Shown: piece by piece, positions 37,820 through 46,356 of the stretch
Position numbering within the stretch: the first letter of the stretch is position 1
How the letters are laid out: every line of letters starts with the position of its first letter
Source of the DNA: Ignavibacteriales bacterium
Lineage (GTDB): Bacteria > Bacteroidota > Ignavibacteria > UBA10030 > SZUA-254
NCBI GenBank assembly: GCA_016214905.1
Contig: JACRMQ010000006.1
Coordinates: forward strand, 414,411 to 478,410
Direction: 5' to 3'
DNA length: 64,000 nt
Translations under genes and position numbers: made by a program
The notes under the pieces: generated by a model
Database searches by the model: none
What the model was told of the DNA's origin: nothing
Seen by the model: the letters and a program-made list of their open reading frames with translations, nothing else

Positions 37820-38653
37820 TTACCAAATCAACGAAGCAACTGTATCATCTTTTCGCGATGTTAATTTAATTGCCTCATACGGACATTGCTCGCGGCATAC
37901 GCCGCACCCGTAGCATTTACTTTTATCTATTACGCAAGTTTTGCTTTCTCCATTATAAGAGATTGCGGAGAATTGACATCTATCAGCGCAAGCCGTGCAG
38001 CCGTTGCATATATCTTGATAAATATCCGCAATATATTCAGATCTGAACATTACAGGTGCTTTCAGTCCTAGAGTCATCCGCATTGCAAGACAATATTGTT
38101 TATCGCAATTGCAGATTGCTCCGATGAAAGGAGTTTCAAATGTCCAAACGCTGTGTACCATTCCTTGCTTGTCTGTTTCTAAGATTGATTTGAGCGCTTC
38201 ATCAAGTGATACTTTGTCCATTATCGAATTAGCTGGATTACCGAAATATTCTATATCGATACCATCGTACCAATCCGGTGGACCAAAGCTGACACCGAAA
38301 CAAACGCGACTTTCTTTTTTCTCCTTTGCCCATGCGCAACCGCAGGCAATGCGTGTGATCGAATTCGCCATAGAAAATATTTTATTAACATCCTCAACAG
38401 GCAACACCTGACCAAAGTGCATCTCTTTCTGCTTCGTGGTTATATTATTTCTTATCTTCTGCGGCAACTCAAGTCTGCCGAAAAGCAGTTTCTCAAGCAT
38501 CGATACTTCGCGGTTCCCTTTTCGAATCACCTCATCATAAAATGTTTCGATGAAATTATTCCGTTTTGCATCGCTGAGTAAATCTGTCGAGTAGTTCTTG
38601 GCATTTAAATACCAGACTTTACCTTCGCCGTGCTGAGTGCAGAATTCACACAT
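37820..38653 (-). CDS. 4Fe-4S ferredoxin-type protein with large N-terminal domain
   Basis: A 277-residue cytosolic protein. The last 55 residues hold two [4Fe-4S] motifs, CNGCTACADRCQFSAI and CYGCGVCREQCPYEAI. The N-terminal 200 residues carry further cysteines (MCEFCTQHG, CGCAWAKEKKESRVCFG, CNCDKQYC), a pattern seen in uncharacterised Fe-S proteins of anaerobes. It probably passes electrons, but the partner is unknown. The start begins at MCEFC with no upstream candidate. Confidence 0.85.
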   Translation of the reverse strand: MCEFCTQHGEGKVWYLNAKNYSTDLLSDAKRNNFIETFYDEVIRKGNREVSMLEKLLFGRLELPQKIRNNITTKQKEMHFGQVLPVEDVNKIFSMANSITRIACGCAWAKEKKESRVCFGVSFGPPDWYDGIDIEYFGNPANSIMDKVSLDEALKSILETDKQGMVHSVWTFETPFIGAICNCDKQYCLAMRMTLGLKAPVMFRSEYIADIYQDICNGCTACADRCQFSAISYNGESKTCVIDKSKCYGCGVCREQCPYEAIKLTSRKDDTVASLIW

Positions 38654-38676
38654 AATTTAACAATTCAATTATTGTT

Positions 38677-39621
38677 TTAATATTTCTTGTTTTCAATATC
38701 ATTCTTTCGTGCTTGCCACATGGCCGCATCCTCATAAGCTTTTCGCGAGATCTGTACCTGAGAAGCGATATCTTTAAATATTATCATCTGAGCGTCGGAT
38801 AATATTTTTTTAGAAGAGAAATTCTTTGTTCCCGAGGCATAATCTGCAGCAACAAGTTTCTTGTAGAAAGTTGTATACCTGGATTTAATTCTGTCAACCG
38901 ATGCCTGCCATCGTGTTTTAATTTGTTCAAGTCGTTTATTTGCGGCGGCTATATGTTTGTCTGCTGCTTTCAGATTAAGAGCTTTCAGCATTGCCGGATC
39001 GGGTGCGCTCATTTCACCTCCGCTTATTTGCGGGAGTTTCTTTATCTCCGCTTGTTCCCATTCGTTGATATCATTATGTTGTTTCTCGTATTCCGTTCCA
39101 AGTTTTATTTCCTCTTGCTGTTCAGCCACTGAACGGTTAAATTCGTTCTGTGTGTCGTTATAAATCTTCTGCCATTCATTCAATGCGTCACGGACGGGGG
39201 GTGGATCCATTTCTCCGCTGGCTGCACCGGGCATCGATTTCATCATCTCCATTGCCATCTTCATTTTATCTTCTTTGCTCATCGATTTCATTTTCTTCTT
39301 CATCTCAGGATCAGCCATTTTCTTCATATCATTAGGATCTATTCCTTTAGGCATAAAGTTGGAAGGGTTTTTCTCTTGAGCGGTGTACTCCGCTTCGATG
39401 TATTTTAACTCTTTATCTATTGCTTCAAATAATTTATCGGTGCCGCATTTCAGTGTCCCGTATTCTGAAGTAACAGTGACTTTTGAAAATGCCTCTTTGG
39501 CGTTGGCAGGTGGATAAGGATAATTATCTACCAAGGGCATTAAATCTTTTTTAACAGGTACTTGTGCCTGAAGTGTGAATACGATGGCTGATAAAAAAAT
39601 TATTGCAAAGATCTTTTTCAT
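38677..39621 (-). CDS. Secreted hypothetical protein, helical
   Basis: A 314-residue protein with a clear signal peptide (MKKIFAIIFLSAIVFTLQAQ). The ATG at 39621 is preceded by AGAGGG about 10 bases upstream; an in-frame ATG at 39684 lacks this. The mature part is charged and mostly helical, with a Met/Lys-rich segment (KKMADPEMKKKMKSMSKEDK) and probable coiled coils. I do not recognise it. Confidence 0.75.
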   Translation of the reverse strand: MKKIFAIIFLSAIVFTLQAQVPVKKDLMPLVDNYPYPPANAKEAFSKVTVTSEYGTLKCGTDKLFEAIDKELKYIEAEYTAQEKNPSNFMPKGIDPNDMKKMADPEMKKKMKSMSKEDKMKMAMEMMKSMPGAASGEMDPPPVRDALNEWQKIYNDTQNEFNRSVAEQQEEIKLGTEYEKQHNDINEWEQAEIKKLPQISGGEMSAPDPAMLKALNLKAADKHIAAANKRLEQIKTRWQASVDRIKSRYTTFYKKLVAADYASGTKNFSSKKILSDAQMIIFKDIASQVQISRKAYEDAAMWQARKNDIENKKY

Positions 39622-39799
39622 TGAAGTTATCCCTCTTTTTGTTTTAAATGAGCAAAAGTAAAATAATACTTCGTAAAGTATCAAATGATAAGATAAACCG
39701 CAAATTATTGATTATAAAGATAAGATTATGAATAAGTGTTGTTATTCCTTTGTCTTCACTCGCGTGATCCCGCTCCTAGAGCGGGACGAGCGAATGACT

Positions 39800-39968
39800 G
39801 CGGAACGTTTTGCAAAAACATGCATTGCCGTTGCGAAATATAATGAACTAATTTTATTTGAGCAACGGCATTGTCCCAAGGGGATCCCTTCGGGAAGCGA
39901 TTCGAGACTCAATGTCGAAGAATCGCTCAGGAAACTTTGCTTAAGCGTCATGTTTTTGCTTGTTATGC
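39800..39968 (-). repeat. attC-like site 0 (end of array)
   Basis: Outer boxes GCGGAAC (39800) and GTTATGC (39962-39968); inner boxes GCAAAAACATG and CATGTTTTTGC, perfectly complementary over 11 bases. The middle holds a strong stem (TTGCCGTTGC with GCAACGGCA) plus an extra palindromic stretch at about 39873-39930 not found in the other sites. Short ORFs on both strands across it are not credible genes. Confidence 0.7.
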
Positions 39969-39994
39969 GCAGTGGTTTGCGCAAATCTTTATGA

Positions 39995-40246
39995 CTATCT
40001 GAACTTGTCGGCATTGCTTTTTTCTGAACCCCACTTATTAAATTGGTTCCATCGAAAGATTATCATGAATAACAAAAACACACCAACTAGGGTTACAATA
40101 GGTGCGAAAACTAATCCGCCCCAATAATTGAGATAATTTATTTTACCTTGAATGATAGATGTGCTACCGTAAAAAATTAATACTAGTGCCATTATAATCC
40201 AGATCGCTCGAATAAACGGTCGTTTGTTAGTGACTTCTGTCTTCAT
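39995..40246 (-). CDS. Cassette 9: small membrane protein
   Basis: An 83-residue protein with two membrane helices (about 14-32 and 43-64) and basic ends. It starts 47 bases after the core box of site 1, as expected for a cassette gene. The ribosome site is weak (AAAGTGAG). Not recognised. Confidence 0.65.
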   Translation of the reverse strand: MKTEVTNKRPFIRAIWIIMALVLIFYGSTSIIQGKINYLNYWGGLVFAPIVTLVGVFLLFMIIFRWNQFNKWGSEKSNADKFR

Positions 40247-40292
40247 AGGTACTCACTTTTTCTTTCAAATAACTTTTCGTGCAAACCAATGA

Positions 40293-40419
40293 GCATAACG
40301 TCTCGGCAAATAACGCAATAGTTTTGTGAGCATACAAATCTCATTCGAACGAACAAAACTATTGAACTAGTGCTTTTCATACATTGACATTTCCAGCGAC
40401 GTTATTTGCCGTGTTGTGC
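40293..40419 (-). repeat. attC-like site 1
   Basis: Outer boxes GCATAAC and GTTGTGC; inner boxes CGGCAAATAAC and GTTATTTGCCG (11 of 11 complementary). The centre contains AATAGTTTTG/CAAAACTATT. Closely related in sequence to sites 2, 7 and 8. Confidence 0.8.
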
Positions 40420-40442
40420 GCAGTGCAGTTCATTTGGGTTTC

Positions 40443-41207
40443 TTAATATCTCCTCAATGGATAATTCATGTTGAAACCGGCAGTGTCAGCTATCGGACTA
40501 TAAAAACAGTTATTATCATGGCTAAGATGATAACCATTATCATGGTAAAGCAGAGGCTCATTCATAAAAAAACGCCTTTGACCGACAAACCCTTGTTCTT
40601 TTGCCAGATCGGAACGAAGCAAATCTAGTACAAAGTTAAAAGAAGATGCATGTGGATTCTTGACTATGTAAGACAATAGGATTCGATCAAATGAAAAGTC
40701 TATTGTATTAAGAGGGTTGTTCTGCCCCGTCCGAGCAAAAGTAATATTATGTGAATCATATGGCTCCATGTATCTTCTAATGAGGGTTGAATCTTCTATA
40801 GAAAAATCTGGATTTTGCTGTTTGCCGTTGATATGAAGATTCCAAATGCCGGGGACATCTTCGGTGATGTTCCGACTGTACTTATCAAAGAAAGTAATAG
40901 TGATTTTATCTGTGCTTTCTACTGTTTCTTCTACTTGAATTATCTTAGGTTGAACGGGTGTGGTGAGGAATACAGTATCACCCGAAGAGTTCCACCTTCC
41001 TTTTGTCAATGGTCGCCATCCTCCCATATCATGGAATTCACTCCATTCAAAAGTAGAATCACATTTAATATGTATTCTGAGAATTTCAAAGCCATTGCCA
41101 TACGAAAAATTTCCACAGAGATAATCTCGTCGCTCTTGGGAAGAGAGATGAGGCGAATTCATAATGTTCAAAACCAAAAGTGTAGTTAGGAGAAAATTCG
41201 TATTCAT
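40443..41207 (-). CDS. Cassette 8: secreted hypothetical protein
   Basis: A 254-residue protein with a signal peptide (MNTNFLLTTLLVLNIMNSPHLSS). The ATG at 41207 is preferred over a TTG three codons earlier. The mature part, with LCGNFSYGNGFEILRI and GGWRPLTKGRWNSSGDTVFL, looks like a small lipocalin-type beta domain in which the phrase GRW...GDTVFL recurs in Bacteroidota secreted proteins. Function unknown. Confidence 0.7.
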   Translation of the reverse strand: MNTNFLLTTLLVLNIMNSPHLSSQERRDYLCGNFSYGNGFEILRIHIKCDSTFEWSEFHDMGGWRPLTKGRWNSSGDTVFLTTPVQPKIIQVEETVESTDKITITFFDKYSRNITEDVPGIWNLHINGKQQNPDFSIEDSTLIRRYMEPYDSHNITFARTGQNNPLNTIDFSFDRILLSYIVKNPHASSFNFVLDLLRSDLAKEQGFVGQRRFFMNEPLLYHDNGYHLSHDNNCFYSPIADTAGFNMNYPLRRY

Positions 41208-41244
41208 CGAAATCAATCAAACTAAATTATTTGGACTGCATTGC

Positions 41245-41372
41245 GCACAACGTCTCGGCAAACAACGCAATATTTTTGTGAACTTAAAATTCTCATTGTC
41301 GAGAACAAAAATATTGAGCGAGTGTTTTTCATAATTTAGATTTTGCAAGCGTCGTTGTTTGCCGTGTTAAGC
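41245..41372 (-). repeat. attC-like site 2
   Basis: Outer boxes GCACAAC (41245) and GTTAAGC (to 41372); inner boxes CGGCAAACAAC and GTTGTTTGCCG fully complementary. The central stem is AATATTTTTGT/ACAAAAATATT. Confidence 0.8.
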
Positions 41373-41400
41373 GCCGTGCAGTAATTGTACAAGCTATGTT

Positions 41401-42366
41401 TCATCTAATCTTCGTGAATTGAGATAGTGCAAATTGAAAAATGTCTTCACCTCGTATTACATATTCACCTGAAGTAGCTTTTGTTTCCTCTGATGCAAGT
41501 AAATAGTCCACGACAATACTTTCTGCCTGTGTAGCGTACTGATTGATGTTGCATGTGATCGCACAGACCTCCCGGTAGGTGCCGGGATGAATCACCGTGA
41601 TCGAGGAACCACCGAAAAGATGGTCGAGCGATCCTGTCGCATGAGGTAATTTATCGAGCCCAAAGTTCCAATTTCCGTCTATACCATATTCGGAGAGTCG
41701 ATGTTTACTCTTTATTGTAAGAGCCAAAAGAGGAGCTTTTGCTGGACCCCTCCCAACATTCTCCAAGGCAAATGTGATTTGGACATTGACATGCTTACTT
41801 CCTGCGTTTGTTCCTCCACCTGCAAAAGCGAATTTTGTGATCAGGTTCAGCTTGGGTTTCTTTCGACGGCCGAACATATCCTCGAGGTCGTAATGTTCCA
41901 TCTTGTAGAAGCTATCTCCACTTCGTTTGTAGTAGCGATCTTCTCCCAGTTTTGCCATGTGTGGGCACGATTCGCTTTCTGGGACAATCGTTACTGCAAA
42001 TCCAGAGTCTTCAGCCACTGTTATTGATCGGTGTCTTACTGCGGACACCGTTGGGGAGACACCCTCGCCCGTGAGCTCATTTAGTCGTGATATGAATAAC
42101 GATAACGGTTTGATTTCTCTCTTTCCACAAGCACAATCAACACCATCGGTATTCTTACGAGCATCAACACCCCAAATAATAATTCCTCCGCTAGAGTTTG
42201 CAAAGCCGGACAATGCCTTTGCCAGATTTTTCTTGTCGTCTGAATGGCTCAGATCTGGGCGGTTAACAACCTTGAAGTCGAGCGTGAGGTGTTCCTCTTG
42301 GGACTGGGCAAGGAAGTTGTCGATCACAGCAACAGTTAATTCGGAATAGAGTTTCTCAGGATCCAT
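41401..42366 (-). CDS. Cassette 7: AlbA_2-domain protein
   Basis: A 321-residue cytosolic protein. Residues 15-150 form an AlbA_2/Schlafen-like domain: HLTLDFKVVNR, then KNLAKALSGFANSSGGIIIWGVDA, and ERYYKR-like (DRYYKRSGDSFYKM) at its end. The C-terminal half is a beta-rich domain of unknown type (VNVQITFALENVGRGPAKAP). AlbA_2 proteins occur in regulation and in some phage-defence systems; no such role is shown here. A different AlbA_2 protein is encoded at 24523. Confidence 0.8.
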   Translation of the reverse strand: MDPEKLYSELTVAVIDNFLAQSQEEHLTLDFKVVNRPDLSHSDDKKNLAKALSGFANSSGGIIIWGVDARKNTDGVDCACGKREIKPLSLFISRLNELTGEGVSPTVSAVRHRSITVAEDSGFAVTIVPESESCPHMAKLGEDRYYKRSGDSFYKMEHYDLEDMFGRRKKPKLNLITKFAFAGGGTNAGSKHVNVQITFALENVGRGPAKAPLLALTIKSKHRLSEYGIDGNWNFGLDKLPHATGSLDHLFGGSSITVIHPGTYREVCAITCNINQYATQAESIVVDYLLASEETKATSGEYVIRGEDIFQFALSQFTKIR

Positions 42367-42424
42367 AATAGATTGCTAATAAAATCTGGTGATTGATTTA
42401 TAACTATTATTGTTGCTGCATGGC

Positions 42425-42527
42425 GCACAACGTCTGCAACAAAAATGCTGTTGCGGAGCGAACTCTTGTTGATAAATTTCTTGTGAGCGGAGCAATGGTT
42501 CATTTTACATTTTTGTTGCTGTTATGC
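42425..42527 (-). repeat. attC-like site 3
   Basis: The shortest site, 103 bp. Outer boxes GCACAAC and GTTATGC; inner boxes GCAACAAAAATG and CATTTTTGTTGC are complementary over 12 bases. Confidence 0.78.
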
Positions 42528-42566
42528 GAAATTGCTTTGCGGCGATCTATGTTATGAAAATATTGT

Positions 42567-44042
42567 TTATTTAGTATTGAAATATTCCACTCCGTTCTTG
42601 TCAATATAGCCACCACTTCCCTGTGGAGCCCAGGGTCTAACAAATGCCAACCCGTTTTCAAAGTCGCCGACATCATAGTACTTAGGTGGTATGACCTCGA
42701 TTCCTTGAGAATTGATGAACCCCCATTTGTATGTTGTATCCATAACTGCAGCAAACCCCTCATTGAAATCTCTTACATCGAGGAACTTTACTTGTGTGAT
42801 CTGAGATCCTTCTTTGTCATAGAATCCCCAGCGTTGATTCAGTTCAACCATCGTAAATCCGTTGTGAAAGACAGTCACCTTGTCAAAATATGTTGGTATT
42901 ATCTCCGCACCGTTTTCGTTTATGAAACCCCATCGGTTTTTCAGCTGAACTGCAGCACTACCTTCTTTAAAGAAATTTGCACCGTCGTACTTTGGAAAGA
43001 CGATCCATGTACCTACTCTGTTAATGATTCCCATTAATCCTTTCGATTGCACCCATGCAATGCCATGATAGAAGTCCCCCCAATCTTCATATTTATATGG
43101 AATAATTTCTCTGCCAGATTTGTCTATTACTCCCCAGAATCCGTTGAGCTTCACCCATGCGACTCCTTCCATGAAATTACTCTTTTCTGTATACGTAGGA
43201 GGAATAATTTCTTTCCCCTCTCGATTGAAGAGCGCCCAGAGTCCATTAATCTGCGCCCATGACATACCCTCGACGAATTGGGTTATATTGTCGTACTGTA
43301 TTGGAATAATCTCTCTGCCAGTTCTGTCTATTATTCCATATTTATTGTTCATTTCTACACCGAAGAGGTTATCTGTAAAAACTATAGTTCGATATTTCAT
43401 TGGTATGACTTCTGTCCCCTTATTATCTATGACGCCATATTTGTTATCCTTACCCATCTTTGCCAACGTGCCTGAAGAATCGAAGAAAATAAATTCGTAT
43501 TCAATTGACGTTAACTCTTTGCCCGTCGTATCTATCAACCCATAGCGCCCATTCATCTTCACGAATGCTATGCCGCCTTCGAAAGGTGGCGGTTGGTATA
43601 AATTAGTGGATACTTGCTTCAGTTGGGAAGCTGATAGTGGAACTTGAATTGCGTCGTATTTGATTGGAGTTATTTGCTTCCCGTCTTTGTATAAAACTCC
43701 TTCTTTCTTATTGAGGATTACCCTCACGAAACCTCTATTAAGGTAACCAACTTGATCATATTTGACCGCTATCTTTTCGACTCCATTTTTGTCAATGAAA
43801 CCCCACTTGCCATTTAGATTTACAGCAGCAATTCCTTCGTTGAATGGTGCACAATAATCATATTTCAAAGGAATGACAATTTTCTTATTTCGATCACAAA
43901 ATCCAGATCTATCCCCAGCCCGATATGGTATTAGTTCTGGCAAGTCTGACCTGAAATAATTTTGAGATATCGCACTTCCGAAGAATAGTACTTGGATGGA
44001 TGCGATGATTAAAATGGTCATAAGTAGGTTTGTGGTTTTCAT
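42567..44042 (-). CDS. Cassette 6: secreted WG-repeat protein
   Basis: A 491-residue protein with a signal peptide (first ~27 residues, ending SAISQ) and about eleven tandem WG repeats. The unit is roughly 38-48 residues with the core G-x-W-G-[FV]-I-[DN]-K-x-G-x-E-I-I-P-x-x-Y, for example KWGFIDKNGVEKIAVKYD and FWGVIDKSGREIIPYKYE. WG repeats form surface or secreted scaffolds of unknown binding partner. It is unusually large for a cassette gene. Confidence 0.88.
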   Translation of the reverse strand: MKTTNLLMTILIIASIQVLFFGSAISQNYFRSDLPELIPYRAGDRSGFCDRNKKIVIPLKYDYCAPFNEGIAAVNLNGKWGFIDKNGVEKIAVKYDQVGYLNRGFVRVILNKKEGVLYKDGKQITPIKYDAIQVPLSASQLKQVSTNLYQPPPFEGGIAFVKMNGRYGLIDTTGKELTSIEYEFIFFDSSGTLAKMGKDNKYGVIDNKGTEVIPMKYRTIVFTDNLFGVEMNNKYGIIDRTGREIIPIQYDNITQFVEGMSWAQINGLWALFNREGKEIIPPTYTEKSNFMEGVAWVKLNGFWGVIDKSGREIIPYKYEDWGDFYHGIAWVQSKGLMGIINRVGTWIVFPKYDGANFFKEGSAAVQLKNRWGFINENGAEIIPTYFDKVTVFHNGFTMVELNQRWGFYDKEGSQITQVKFLDVRDFNEGFAAVMDTTYKWGFINSQGIEVIPPKYYDVGDFENGLAFVRPWAPQGSGGYIDKNGVEYFNTK

Positions 44043-44112
44043 ATTATTAAATCCTGAGTTAGTGTATTATGGATGTATCGACTTGAAACTGTTGTTGTGC
44101 AAAGCAATTTTC

Positions 44113-44281
44113 GTATAACGTGCCTTGTAAAAATGCAGTGCCGGAACGAACCCGCAATAGAATCATTTATCGTGAGTGAAGGCACTGATTGAACTTGAAA
44201 ATTAAACATGAATATTCTTAACGATAAATTTTAAATATGAAAACAAAACTTAAATCACAAACATTTTTACAATTGTTAGAC
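44113..44281 (-). repeat. attC-like site 4
   Basis: Outer boxes GTATAAC (44113-44119) and GTTAGAC (44275-44281); inner boxes TTGTAAAAATG and CATTTTTACAA perfectly complementary. The centre has CAGTGCC/GGCACTG. Confidence 0.75.
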
Positions 44282-44309
44282 GCCCGTGCGCCAAATTCAT
44301 CGGAGTATA

Positions 44310-44645
44310 TCATGGACGCAATTTCACAATTTCTACGGGATCACCAAGCTTCCCGTCCTTTGTCCACCCAACAAAGAAACCATAAGCTTTATCACGTTGA
44401 GCTCGCTGAAAACATTTTAATCCAACTTCCGACCGAGTTGCTTGCTCGACAGTTATCACAACAGGTTTTTGATCTATTGACACGATCTCCCAATTATAAA
44501 CCGATAGATAATCCTTTGCAAGTTCAAGAGCATTTTCTGACGAGGTGTCAACAATAAAAACATGAGCGAGTGCACCATCAATATTGGAAAGTTGTTTACC
44601 CTCTTTAGTTGGTATCACATTAAAAACTATATAATAGGTATCCAT
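44310..44645 (-). CDS. Cassette 5: hypothetical protein
   Basis: A 111-residue cytosolic protein beginning MDTYYIVFNVIPTKEG. It has a compact alpha/beta pattern with AHVFIVDTSSENALELAKDYL and GFFVGWTKDGKLGD. I do not recognise it. No good ribosome site is visible. A plus-strand ORF covering the same bases is rejected because it runs through attC-like site 4. Confidence 0.7.
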   Translation of the reverse strand: MDTYYIVFNVIPTKEGKQLSNIDGALAHVFIVDTSSENALELAKDYLSVYNWEIVSIDQKPVVITVEQATRSEVGLKCFQRAQRDKAYGFFVGWTKDGKLGDPVEIVKLRP

Positions 44646-44683
44646 AGATCATTAAATATTTATTTTAGAATTTGGCGCATGGC

Positions 44684-44818
44684 GGCTAACGTCTGCAGGC
44701 ATTACGCCGTTTGTTTTGCCGCTATCAAATGACAAATTCATCTGCGGCAAAACAAATGGAGCGAACTCTGTAATTTCATTTTCAAAAAAAGTGAGCATCG
44801 TAATGCCTGCTGTTAACC
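44684..44818 (-). repeat. attC-like site 5
   Basis: Outer boxes GGCTAAC and GTTAACC; inner boxes GCAGGCATTACG and CGTAATGCCTGC complementary over 12 bases. The central stem TTTGTTTTGCCGC/GCGGCAAAACAAA is 13 bp, making this the most strongly folded site. Confidence 0.82.
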
Positions 44819-44849
44819 GCCGTTTGCCGACAGATAAAGTTTTACGCCC

Positions 44850-45617
44850 TTAATGTTGGCTACTTGCTCGGGCTGAGTCTGGAAGCCGATAAGTTATTCC
44901 GCCATTCTGATCAAGGAAGTCAAGCCTTGGTGTTCCGAGTGAATCAACCCAAAGACGAATACGAGTATTCCCTTTTAGGTCTGAGAGGTTTACCGTGGCC
45001 GACTTTCGTTGTGTCTTACCTATAAAGACACGCTCTGATTCGTACACACCTAGAGAGTCAAGTCTGTTAAGTGCCTTGTTCTTTTCTGACCCCTCAGGCA
45101 TTTTCCAGATTGCCCGAATCTGTTGCTGAATCTCAGGAGTCATAGGAGTTTCAGGTCTATCCCAGAGAAACAGGCCTGCATATCGCTTACCACTCTCGTC
45201 GATATACTGGAGCGCCATCAACTCATCGGATTCAAACTGATCAAATACAAGCCTTGAGGTGGCAGTATACGAACCGCTTTCTCCTCTGCTACTGGCACTC
45301 ATCAACGCACCACTTTCGGTTCCATCGTCATTAAAGAAAATGATACCGGGAGAGTTTCTTCCTGTTGCCCGTTGCTGGGTTTTCCCCTTTATTATCAAAT
45401 CCGGAGCGAGTTCCCTATTTGAAAGAATGAGTCGGGGTTTGCCATCTTTCTCAACGATGTTGATGCGTTGGACATCGATCTCGTCGAACTTTTGGTTTGT
45501 TTTTTGAGTGAACCCGGCAAACCACATTACAATCATGAATGCAGTTGCTACCAATGCATATATCCTGATCAGGCGAAGCTCCAGTTGAATTCTTTTAAGA
45601 ACTTGTTGTTGGTCCAT
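44850..45617 (-). CDS. Cassette 4: membrane-anchored hypothetical protein
   Basis: A 255-residue protein with one N-terminal membrane helix (about 17-35, ALVATAFMIVMWFAGF) and a soluble beta-rich part. AAAGGAA lies 7 bases before the ATG at 45617; the frame extends further up but would run into site 6. The repeated pattern of short strands (KPRLILSN, PGIIFFNDDGTESGALM, TRIRLWVDSLGTPRLDFLD) suggests a beta-solenoid or propeller-like fold. Not recognised. Confidence 0.75.
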   Translation of the reverse strand: MDQQQVLKRIQLELRLIRIYALVATAFMIVMWFAGFTQKTNQKFDEIDVQRINIVEKDGKPRLILSNRELAPDLIIKGKTQQRATGRNSPGIIFFNDDGTESGALMSASSRGESGSYTATSRLVFDQFESDELMALQYIDESGKRYAGLFLWDRPETPMTPEIQQQIRAIWKMPEGSEKNKALNRLDSLGVYESERVFIGKTQRKSATVNLSDLKGNTRIRLWVDSLGTPRLDFLDQNGGITYRLPDSARASSQH

Positions 45618-45641
45618 ATCGATTTCCTTTCGGCAAATGGC

Positions 45642-45779
45642 GGTTAACGTCTCGCATAAAAATGACGTACTGTTGCGAACTATAATAAATAAATTTCTTG
45701 AGAGCAACAGTATGTTCAACATTGCAGGACGTTTGATTTAACTTTGTAAATTTCTGTTTCATTTTTATGCTTGTTAGAT
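45642..45779 (-). repeat. attC-like site 6
   Basis: Outer boxes GGTTAAC and GTTAGAT; inner boxes GCATAAAAATG and CATTTTTATGC fully complementary. The centre has TACTGTTGC/GCAACAGTA. Confidence 0.78.
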
Positions 45780-45843
45780 GCAGTGCAGGTGCAGGTTGGT
45801 TGAATTCAACGCTTGTGTTTTCATCACCTTGTTCCACAATCAC

Positions 45844-46222
45844 TCAATATCGACATCAAAGAGTTTGTTAAGCACAGGAAAATAGACCAATATGGCTTGA
45901 TCTTTATAGTATGATGCCGGTATGAAAAATTGGACATAGTCCTCTGTTCTAAGGTAATTAAAGAGCAAGTGTCATAGTTTTTGCAGTCAGGTGGTGGTTC
46001 CACATCGTAGTAGTATTTTTCTTCAGGGAAAAGATTTGTGAAGCTGGTGGTATATAATATTGATTTCCCGTTTTTTATGGTTAGAATTCCGTGGATTGAG
46101 TCTTTCCAATTTTTGCCATAAATAGTGATTTGGAGAGTTGCGGAAACCGTCTTTGAAAGCTGGACATTTTTGCTTGAAGAAAACAAGATGTTTTTCGGAA
46201 AAGCAACTCCGGAAACAAACAA
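45844..46222 (-). pseudogene. Cassette 3: broken gene (5'-truncated and frameshifted)
   Basis: The open frame from about 46222 has no ATG and runs out of site 7, so the true start seems lost; a TTG at 46186 is the only internal candidate. The readable part includes VSATLQITIYGKNWKDSIHG and PPPDCKNYDTCSLI. From near 45955 a different frame continues convincingly (EDYVQFFIPASYYKDQ, then VLNKLFDVDIE) to a stop at 45844, while the original frame degenerates to a stop at 45824. A one-base indel in the 45955-45985 stretch explains this, either true decay or an assembly error. Confidence 0.6.
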
Positions 46223-46328
46223 CGCAATGTTTTTGTGAACCTATAATTCTCATTGTCGTGAACAAAAATATTGAGCCAAGCTTTTCATCATTCTGATTTT
46301 TCCAGCGACGTTGTTTGCTGTGTTAGCC
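46201..46328 (-). repeat. attC-like site 7 (degenerate on one side)
   Basis: The upper half is canonical: GTTGTTTGCTG then GTTAGCC (46322-46328). The lower half is diverged: AAGCAAC as outer box and only CAAACAAC of the inner box pairs. The central AACAAAAATATTGAGC segment is shared with sites 2 and 8. Confidence 0.65.
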
Positions 46329-46356
46329 GCAGTGCCCATTATCAATTGTCGAAGTT

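Noticed and set aside
39728..40014. Overlapping ORFs of about 90 codons on both strands
   Set aside because: They cover attC-like site 0 and its palindromes and have no protein-like character.
44237..44557. Plus-strand ORF of 106 codons
   Set aside because: It starts inside attC-like site 4 and overlaps the better minus-strand cassette gene; the composition is poor.
46023..46265. Minus-strand ORF of 80 codons over site 7
   Set aside because: Most of it is attC-like sequence read in another frame; the cassette 3 frame is more protein-like.
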